Assembly: GCA_021776735.1 (NCBI GenBank)
Contig: JAJFFH010000019.1
Location: 112,630 to 176,629, forward strand
Direction of reading: 5' to 3'
Source of the DNA: Planctomycetota bacterium
GTDB lineage: Bacteria; Planctomycetota; PLA2
Length of the DNA stretch: 64,000 nt
Shown piece after piece: positions 56,683-64,000 of this stretch (the stretch's first letter is position 1; every line of letters begins with the position of its first letter). The notes under the pieces are model-generated. The model was not told the DNA's origin. It was given only the letters and a program-made list of their open reading frames with translations, and made no database searches. The position numbers were made by a program, and so were the translations under genes.

Positions 56683-57738
56683 TCAGTTCTTGCGCGACTC
56701 TTTGAGGCCGGATGACGTGTGCACTTCGCCGTCCATGCCGACGAGGATCGCGTCGATGCCGGACAGGCTGTTCACGATGGCGATGCCCTCGTTCGGAGAG
56801 AGCACGCAGAGCGCGGTCGCGAGGGCGTCGGCGAAGGCGGCGTCGGGGCCGACAACCGTGGCGGCGATGCAGCCCTTGGACGGGTAGCCCGTGCGCGGAT
56901 CGAGGATGTGGTGGTAGCGCTGCCCGTCGTGCTCGAAGAATCGTTCGTAGTCGCCGGACGTCAGGACGCAGCGGTTCGAGACCGGGAGGACGGCCAGGAT
57001 GCGCTCCTTGTCGCGCGGGTGCTTGATTGCAATGCGCCACGGCTTGCCGTGTTTTTTGCCCAGCGCCTTGAGGTCGCCGCCCGCGTTGACGAACGCGTGT
57101 TTGATGCCGCGGCGCATCAGGACGGCCATGGCGCGATCGACGCCGTAGCCCTTGGCGATGCCGCCGAGGCCGAGGCGCATGCCGTTCGGAAGCGTGACGG
57201 TGCGGGCGGCGCGGTTGGCCTTCACGCGGCGGTAATCAACCGCTTTCAGAGCGGTGCGGATCGTTTCCGGGGTCGGCACGATCGGCGGGCGTTTCTTGAA
57301 GTCCCAGAGCTTGCCGACGCCAGCGAACGAGATGTCGAACGCGCCCCCGGTGAGGCGGCCGATTTCGAGGGAACGGGTGACGAGTACGGCGAGTTCGCGC
57401 GGCACCGGCTGCGGACCGGCGCCGGCCGCTTCGTTGAGGCGTGTGAGGGGCGACGGGCGCCAACTCGTCATCATGTCCTCGATGCGGCGCATCTCGGCAA
57501 CCGCGGCGTCGATGGCGGACTCAAGGTGGACCGGGTCGCGGCCAAGCACCGTGATCTTGAGCTCGGTGCCCATGACGCCGAGCGTGCGTTCGCGCAGGAT
57601 GAGCGGTGTGTCTTGGTCGTGTCCCGACGCGTCGCGTTGTGAGGGGGCCCGGGGGCCGCCGCCGGAACTCGCGCACGCGCCGAGGACGGGCAGGAGCAGC
57701 GCGAAGCAGGCGGCGGAAAGCGCGCGCGAACGGATCAT
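56683..57738 (-). CDS. apbE: FAD:protein FMN transferase (ApbE), lipoprotein
   Basis: Attaches FMN covalently to threonine residues of periplasmic flavoproteins. The 351-residue chain has a lipoprotein signal (LSAACFALLLPVLGAC). ApbE landmarks: VMGTELKITVLG, SPLTRLNEAAGAGP, FDISFAGVGKLWDF, LGGIAKGYGVDRAMAVL, FVNAGGDLKALG, YHHILDPRTGYP and the metal-binding FADALATALCVLSP. The start overlaps the end of the TlpA-like gene by 4 bases. It is the last gene of a DUF4266-DUF3570-TlpA-ApbE operon. No flavinylated target with a clear D-x-x-S/T-G-A-T motif is visible in the operon, so the target is unclear. Confidence 0.93.
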   Translation of the reverse strand: MIRSRALSAACFALLLPVLGACASSGGGPRAPSQRDASGHDQDTPLILRERTLGVMGTELKITVLGRDPVHLESAIDAAVAEMRRIEDMMTSWRPSPLTRLNEAAGAGPQPVPRELAVLVTRSLEIGRLTGGAFDISFAGVGKLWDFKKRPPIVPTPETIRTALKAVDYRRVKANRAARTVTLPNGMRLGLGGIAKGYGVDRAMAVLMRRGIKHAFVNAGGDLKALGKKHGKPWRIAIKHPRDKERILAVLPVSNRCVLTSGDYERFFEHDGQRYHHILDPRTGYPSKGCIAATVVGPDAAFADALATALCVLSPNEGIAIVNSLSGIDAILVGMDGEVHTSSGLKESRKN

Positions 57739-58223
57739 TTGTGGAGCCCCTGCCAGTCGGCCGGCGGCTCGTGCCCGTTGTAGACGATCTTGCCGTCCGG
57801 ACCCAGAACGATGATCGTCGGGGTTCCGGTGACGGCGAAGCGGTCGGAGAGCGCGAGGTCGCGGTCGCGCACCTGGGGATAGGGCATGGCGAAGCGGCGA
57901 GCCACCGCGCGGACCTTTTTGTCATCGACCCGGTCGTTCGGCCCGGGGACGACGCCGATGAAACGGATCGCCTTGCCGTGCTTTCGGGCGGCTGCCGCAA
58001 GAGCCGGTGCTTCTTGCAGGCACGACGCGCACCACGTCTGCCAGAACACGAGTGCGACCGACCGTCCGGCCTTCATCTCCGCGCCGAGGTCGTGCGCCGT
58101 GCCGTCCATGTCGGTCACCATCAGCCGTGCGACAGGGTTCGCGTCCCGCGAGTTCGACGGCGAAGAAACGCAACCGGATACGGCGGCGACGACCAGAACA
58201 GTAGACAGGAGCGAGACTCGCAT
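57735..58223 (-). CDS. TlpA-like thioredoxin lipoprotein
   Basis: A 162-residue protein from ATG 58223. The lipoprotein signal MRVSLLSTVLVVAAVSGC puts the lipidated cysteine at 18. The thioredoxin fold follows: ALVFWQTWCASCLQEAPALA with active-site cysteines 65 and 68, and the cis-proline loop TGTPTIIVLGPDGKIVYNG. TlpA-like proteins reduce or manage disulfides in the cell envelope. The gene stands between DUF3570 and apbE in the operon, with its stop overlapping the apbE start (ATGA). Confidence 0.88.
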   Translation of the reverse strand: MRVSLLSTVLVVAAVSGCVSSPSNSRDANPVARLMVTDMDGTAHDLGAEMKAGRSVALVFWQTWCASCLQEAPALAAAARKHGKAIRFIGVVPGPNDRVDDKKVRAVARRFAMPYPQVRDRDLALSDRFAVTGTPTIIVLGPDGKIVYNGHEPPADWQGLHK

Positions 58224-58234
58224 CGTTTGATTCC

Positions 58235-59440
58235 CTACCACTTGAACACCCAGCCAAAGGTCGCCGTGACTCGATCCAGGCCGTCGTCGCGCGACGTGTA
58301 CCCCAGTCCGAAGTCCACCGTGTGTTTCTTGTTCACCGCCCAGGTGACGCGGCCGGTGATGCCGTGGGACATGAAGTCGCCGAGGTCGGAGTCCTGCGTG
58401 CGATGGCGGGTTGCGACGGTGAAGCTGTCCGCGAAGCTGTCGGCCTCCGACTGGGCATAGAAGCGGTAGCCGACCTGAAGCCGGACGCTCTCCGAGATGT
58501 CTTGATAGATCCGCGGCTCCAGCGAGAAGGCCATGATGCCCCACGAGTCCGCGTAGAGACGGCCGCCGAGTTCGACGGCGCGTCCGGGCTCGAGGAAGTG
58601 GCGTACACGGCCATGGACCGAGCCGCGCCAGCGTGTCGTGGGCAGTTCCTCGGTGATCTCGGTGCCGCGCGCGAGGTTTTCGAGATTCGGGTTGGGCGGC
58701 AGCGTCGGGTCTTCCAGGACGACGGCGTTGTAGGCGGTTTCCAAAAAGCCGGTCTGGTGCGACAACAGCGCGCCGAACTCGCCGTGGGTGGTGGAGGAGA
58801 GCGCTCTGTACCAGTTGAAGCCGCCCGCGATCGAGAAGCGATCGTCGCTGCCTTCGGCCTCGCTGCCGTTGAACCGGATGATGTCGATCCGGTCAAAAAA
58901 CGTGTCGAGGGTGAAGGTGTAGGTCGAGTTCTTGTCGTCGCTGTCGAGCGACAGGCTGCCGCCGAGGTTGACGGACTTGTAGTCGTACTCCGTGGCGAAT
59001 CCGACGTGGCCGCCGACGCGCATGAAGTCGGACAGCTTGTAGCGGGCGGCGAAGTTGAGCCCGACGAAGTTGTCGGCGGACGCGCCCGACTGCTCGGGAA
59101 ACTTGGAAAGCCGGTCGATCGACGCGCTGGAAACATAGTCGTACGAGAACGTCGCCGTGATGCCGAGCCGGTCGTTCACGTTGCGGTCATAGATCACGAC
59201 GGGCTCGACAACCGTCAGTTCCTCGTCCAGAAACGGGTTGCCGTCGCCGTTGTCCGGGGTGTGGTAGATGCCGAGCCGGGTCGTCAGTGTCTGGGCTCCG
59301 GGTGCGCCGTTGTGGCCGCCGCGCCCCACGAGCCGATTCTGCGTCGTCTTCTCGCTGTCGGTCGGCGGCGGGCTCGCTCGCTTGATCCGTGTCCCGCGGC
59401 AGGCTCCGAGCAGCAGCGCCGCAATCAGTAGCAGCCGCAT
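58235..59440 (-). CDS. DUF3570 outer-membrane beta-barrel protein
   Basis: A 401-residue protein from ATG 59440, with a lipoprotein-like signal (RLLLIAALLLGAC). The mature part is a predicted outer-membrane barrel. Strand pairs alternate (YDRNVNDRLGITATFSYDYV, VNLGGSLSLDSDDKNSTYTF, RWRGSVHGRVRHFLEPGRAV), and the last strand ends in phenylalanine-lysine-tryptophan (VTATFGWVFKW). This matches DUF3570, usually encoded beside DUF4266 and ApbE. Its start overlaps the DUF4266 gene by 16 bases. The function of the family is unknown. Confidence 0.8.
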   Translation of the reverse strand: MRLLLIAALLLGACRGTRIKRASPPPTDSEKTTQNRLVGRGGHNGAPGAQTLTTRLGIYHTPDNGDGNPFLDEELTVVEPVVIYDRNVNDRLGITATFSYDYVSSASIDRLSKFPEQSGASADNFVGLNFAARYKLSDFMRVGGHVGFATEYDYKSVNLGGSLSLDSDDKNSTYTFTLDTFFDRIDIIRFNGSEAEGSDDRFSIAGGFNWYRALSSTTHGEFGALLSHQTGFLETAYNAVVLEDPTLPPNPNLENLARGTEITEELPTTRWRGSVHGRVRHFLEPGRAVELGGRLYADSWGIMAFSLEPRIYQDISESVRLQVGYRFYAQSEADSFADSFTVATRHRTQDSDLGDFMSHGITGRVTWAVNKKHTVDFGLGYTSRDDGLDRVTATFGWVFKW

Positions 59441-59646
59441 CCGCCGCCTCCCGCCGTGCCGACCCCGCCGACCGCGCCCTCGTTGGAGTAGAGAACTTTT
59501 TGCAGCCAGTGCAGGAGCGCGGGATCCTCGTCCATCTTCATGATGGGGCGCGCGAGGTCTTCTTTTTCGTAGTAGCGCGGCCCCTGGCAGCCGGCGGCAA
59601 CCGACAGCAGAAGGACCAGAGTGGCGTGGCGCACGATTCGGGGCAT
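59425..59646 (-). CDS. DUF4266 small lipoprotein with Gly-Cys C-terminus
   Basis: From ATG 59646 (GGAG 5-10 bases upstream) the product is 73 residues. The lipoprotein signal VLLLSVAAGC is followed by RYYEKEDLARPIMKMDEDPA, LLHWLQKVLYSNEGAVGG and a glycine-rich end with the final GGGGCGCY. DUF4266 proteins are typified by the E-x-x-LA-x-P-x-M motif and this Gly-Cys-Gly-Cys tail. Such an ending invites cofactor binding or modification, but none is known to me. It leads the four-gene operon with DUF3570, TlpA and ApbE. Confidence 0.8.
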   Translation of the reverse strand: MPRIVRHATLVLLLSVAAGCQGPRYYEKEDLARPIMKMDEDPALLHWLQKVLYSNEGAVGGVGTAGGGGCGCY

Positions 59647-59789
59647 ACGTATCTCCATGATGCGAGCGGCAATCATGCAGGAGCCGTGCCGCGCCGTTGG
59701 GGACGGAAACGCCCCCGCGTCGCGTGCCCGGGTCTGCAATCTCTGCACATGGCATGCAGTTCTTGCAGCCGGAAACGAACCCGAGGGAA

Positions 59790-59807
59790 GCAAACGGACG
59801 GCGATGT
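59790..59807. repeat. Dispersed 18-bp repeat (perfect)
   Basis: AGCAAACGGACGGCGATG, about 145 bases upstream of the DUF4266 gene. A minus-orientation perfect copy lies 368 bases further on at 60175-60192. Confidence 0.9.
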
Positions 59808-59968
59808 TCGTGGCGACGAAGAGCGATGTTCACTACGAAGAGGAGCGGGGCTGGCTACGACGAGAAACGAGGATTACGCTCCGAGTGCACGAAGGCAGGA
59901 GAGAGGGGTGAATTGACGCGCGGGAGAAACGCGCCGTGCGCGAGCTCATTCCCGATCCCGATCCCGAC

Positions 59969-60155
59969 CCCGCACACGTTCACGAACGAGGTTCCCGTGG
60001 CGGCGCGGACGACGTGCAAGCGCGCTCGACGGCGGCGTGTTTGACGGGCAGGAGCTAAACACGGAGGGCCACGGGGGGCCACGGAGGATGAGAGGAGGAG
60101 TCACCACGAAGCGCACGAAGGTCTGAAAGGAACGAGTTTGAGTTTGAGTCGAGCG
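59969..60155. repeat. Second noncoding repeat family, copy C; gene-free stretch 59647-60198
   Basis: Blocks GTTCACGAACGAGGTTCCCG, AAACACGGAGGGCCACGGGG, GGCCACGGAGGATGAGAGG and CACGAAGCGCACGAAGGTCT match copy A (49219-49592) in order and orientation. A further stretch near 59890 (CACGAAGGCAGGAGAG with TGAATTG) resembles part of copy A too. No gene is seen in 59647-60198. Confidence 0.6.
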
Positions 60156-60174
60156 TGCGGTCGCGATGGAGGGT

Positions 60175-60192
60175 CATCGCCGTCCGTTTGCT
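60175..60192. repeat. Dispersed 18-bp repeat (perfect, minus orientation)
   Basis: CATCGCCGTCCGTTTGCT followed by TTTTTT. It lies 7 bases beyond the stop of the response-regulator gene (minus strand). Confidence 0.9.
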
Positions 60193-60198
60193 TTTTTC

Positions 60199-61537
<1,339 letters not shown>

Positions 61538-61545
<8 letters not shown>

Positions 61546-62974
61546 CCCGTTCTCCGGCAATCCGGTTCCTGGCCATCCCGTTCTTGGCCACCGGCAGTCG
61601 GGCTTCGAACACCGCGCCTTGTTCGACGTCCACCAGCCGCAACGCGCCGCCGTGCGCCTCGACGATCTCGCGCGAGATCGGCAGTCCCAGTCCCGTGCCG
61701 AGTCCCGGCGCCTTCGAGGTCACAAACGGCGCGAAGATGTCGTCTTCGCGGTCCGGTGCGATGCCCGGGCCGTCGTCCGTGACCCGGATGACGATGTGGC
61801 CGTCCGCGAGCGCGATCGCCGTTCGCACCGTGGCGCCGCGGGGAGAGACATCGATCGCGTTGAGCAGCAGGTTCACGACGACCTGCTGGAGCTGGCCGCC
61901 GTCGCCGTAGGTTCTTGTGTTTCCCGCACGGTCTTCCGACTCGAGGGTCACGCCCGCGTTGCGCGCCTGCGCGGCGACGAGTTGCAGGGCGTTGGAGACG
62001 ATCGGCCCCAGGGCCAGTCTGCGCGGGGACTCCGGCTTGTAGCGCGCGAACGTGAGCATGCGCTGCGTCGTGGCGCTACAGCGGTTCACGGCGGTGCGCA
62101 CGGTGTCGAGGTACTGGCGCGTTTCCGCGGGATCGAGCGTGCCGCGCTCAAGACTCTTGCGCATCCCGTCGATGCTCACGAGCACGCTGCTCAGCGGGTT
62201 GTTGATCTCGTGCGCGATCGACGCGGCCATGCGGCCCAGGCCCCCGAGCCGGTCGGCGTGTCGAAGCTGCTCGGTGCGCGTCTCGACCTCGGCTTCGAGC
62301 CCGCGCTGCCGCTCGTCGATCATCGTGGCCATCTCGTCGACCATCTGCGCGAAGGCCGCGCCACCCAGCGCGCCGGCGGGTGTCACGCCGAGGGCCTCGA
62401 TGCGCCTGCGAAAGCGCTGGAGCGGCGAGATGATGCGACGGCGGAGGAAGAGGAAAAACAGCAGCGGCATCACGAGCAGGCCGGACCCGATCGCGGCGTT
62501 GAGCCGCGGCACGTTGCGGGCGCGCCGTTCCAGGCTGACCAGAATTCGTTCCGCGCGCGGCCCGTCCTCGCTCCAGAACTCGGCGGCGGCGGCGTGCGCG
62601 TCGCGCTGCAAGTCGCGCCGCTCGGCAGGCGCGGCCGCGCCGTACTCCCGCAGATACCCCGCGATCCGCCGAAACAGTCCCTGCTCGAGAAGCGCGTGCG
62701 CACCGCTTTCCTCCTCGCTCGCCGCGGCGTTCTCGAGGTCTGCGGCGAGCTCCGCCGGGGATCGACCGCCCGGGCTGCCCGCAAGCGCCGTCAGCGCCTG
62801 CGACACGAGGCTCGCCTCGCGCCACTCTTCGGCGATTTCGGCGACGTCTTCCGCGGTCGTTCGAATCTGGTAGTGCGAGATGGCCCAAAGAACCAGAAGG
62901 GCGACCACCGCACCGACGTAGCCGCCGAGAAGCTGGGTCGTGACATTCACGCCCGGCAAGGTAGCAGCCCCCAT
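61538..62974 (-). CDS. Sensor histidine kinase (NtrB-like, HAMP-type)
   Basis: A 478-residue membrane kinase. Two helices ([18 protein letters not shown] and [19 protein letters not shown]) enclose a ~120-residue periplasmic sensor region rich in alanine and glutamate. A HAMP-like linker precedes the phospho-acceptor box [20 protein letters not shown] (the HExxNP type), and the kinase domain follows with N-box [15 protein letters not shown]1 DDGPGIAP and G2 GTGLGLPIS. The last residues ([15 protein letters not shown]) come from a short GC-poor internal duplication (61545-61590). It pairs with the adjacent NtrC-type regulator. Confidence 0.92.
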
Positions 62975-63016
62975 GCCAAAGCTGCACGACGGCGATGCAG
63001 ATACAATCGGACGCGC

Positions 63017-63490
<474 letters not shown>

Positions 63491-63505
63491 CGGGCAAACG
63501 TGGTG

Positions 63506-64000
63506 TCAGAAGTCTCCGTCCGCGGAAAGCCGTGCGAGGATCCCCGTGTCGCCGGTGCCCGATGTGGCGAAGAAGCCAAGGCTCGCCGGGACTCTTCTCG
63601 GATGCGGGATGATCGTGCTGACGATGTTGATGGCCGGGTTGGTCCATCCCCAAAGAAACGAGCCATCGATGAGTGCCGCGACCGAAACCGGAGTGGCGGG
63701 CGCTGTGGCAAACGTCGGTGAGATTCTGGTCCACCGGAACGCGCCGTCCGCCCCGTAGGCTGCGATCAGGGCCGACCGAACGGCCGCGTCGATCGTGATT
63801 TCCCGGGCCGTGCCCCGCCCCAGCGTCACGCCTCCCGCAAGGTCGGCTCCGACCACGAGACCGGTCCCGTTGCGTGCCACCGACACCGACGTGAATCGGA
63901 GGCGATCCGTTGTCGACTCCACGCGAACCCAGGCGAGCTGTTCGTCAACGTCGAGTCTGAGTACGAACGAGTCCTCTGCGCCTTGGGCGACATGGGGTTC
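63506..64000 (-). CDS. Beta-propeller-like surface protein (3' end only)
   Basis: The frame is open to the right edge, so the start lies beyond the window. The visible ~164 residues show repeats of the propeller type: EDSFVLRLDVDEQLAWVRVE, FTSVSVARNGTGLVVGADLA, then YGADGAFRWTRISPTF and INIVSTIIPHPRRVPASLGF. The pattern (D-x-F-V-x-K-L-D, then L-x-W) recalls SBBP-type seven-bladed propellers of cell-surface proteins. The stop is 63506-63508. Convergent with the SEC-C gene. Confidence 0.6.
   Translation of the reverse strand, partial: EPHVAQGAEDSFVLRLDVDEQLAWVRVESTTDRLRFTSVSVARNGTGLVVGADLAGGVTLGRGTAREITIDAAVRSALIAAYGADGAFRWTRISPTFATAPATPVSVAALIDGSFLWGWTNPAINIVSTIIPHPRRVPASLGFFATSGTGDTGILARLSADGDF

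Overview
The window is GC-rich and gene-dense. Its content suggests a member of the Planctomycetota or a close relative. The clues are HEAT-repeat proteins with degenerate von Willebrand A (VWA) domains, two ECF sigma factors fused to membrane-anchored sensory-looking C-termini, a PEP-CTERM-type remnant, a thioredoxin/terpenoid-cyclase-fold/metalloprotease fusion, and large multihaem cytochromes. No rRNA and no intact tRNA is visible, so the taxonomic call is inference.

Layout, left to right. 1-9.6 kb: the end of a HEAT/VWA-like gene, a broken PEP-CTERM protein, a YbhGFS-type ABC exporter (HlyD lipoprotein, ATPase, ABC-2 permease), an ECF sigma-HEAT fusion, and a methanethiol S-methyltransferase (mddA). 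9.7-15.8 kb: polyphosphate:AMP phosphotransferase and a MacB/DevBCA-like exporter operon (ATPase, FtsX permease, adaptor). 15.8-18.3 kb: an oxyR-katA pair with a near-perfect four-box OxyR operator between them. 18.4-27.3 kb: a second HEAT/VWA-like protein, alkylation repair (Ada-AlkA fusion overlapping ogt), a probable selenoprotein with an in-frame TGA and a bacterial SECIS-like hairpin, and an ECF sigma fused to carboxypeptidase-regulatory-like repeats.

27.4-37.9 kb is an accessory island. It starts at a 3' fragment of tRNA-Ser(CGA), which looks like an attachment-site scar. It carries an Hsp90-like ATPase with a truncated partner gene, an insertion sequence with inverted repeats, a deaminase toxin with a SUKH immunity gene, MITE-like repeats, several transposase scraps and a nucleotidyltransferase.

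38.0-49.1 kb is a seven-gene, translationally coupled minus-strand operon: a DUF2959 lipoprotein, a duplicated-domain lipoprotein, a CcsBA-type cytochrome c synthase, a ferredoxin/FAD/cytochrome-b-like membrane protein, a cytochrome with 23 CXXCH motifs, an outer-membrane beta-barrel and a 7-haem lipoprotein. Together these look like a self-contained transmembrane electron conduit. 50.1-53.8 kb holds a foreign-looking, split SIR2/DUF4020-like defence gene. 54.0-59.7 kb holds a STAS protein, the metalloprotease fusion, and a DUF4266-DUF3570-TlpA-ApbE operon. 60.2-64 kb holds an NtrC-type two-component pair, a SEC-C protein and the end of a beta-propeller-like protein.

A striking non-genic feature runs through the whole window. 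An 18-bp element (AGCAAACGGACGGCGATG) occurs about 18 times, singly, in inverted pairs, and in a longer version with roughly 30-40 extra bases in the middle. Most copies are between genes, but three sit inside genes of the cytochrome operon. A second, longer noncoding repeat occurs three times near 49, 54 and 60 kb.
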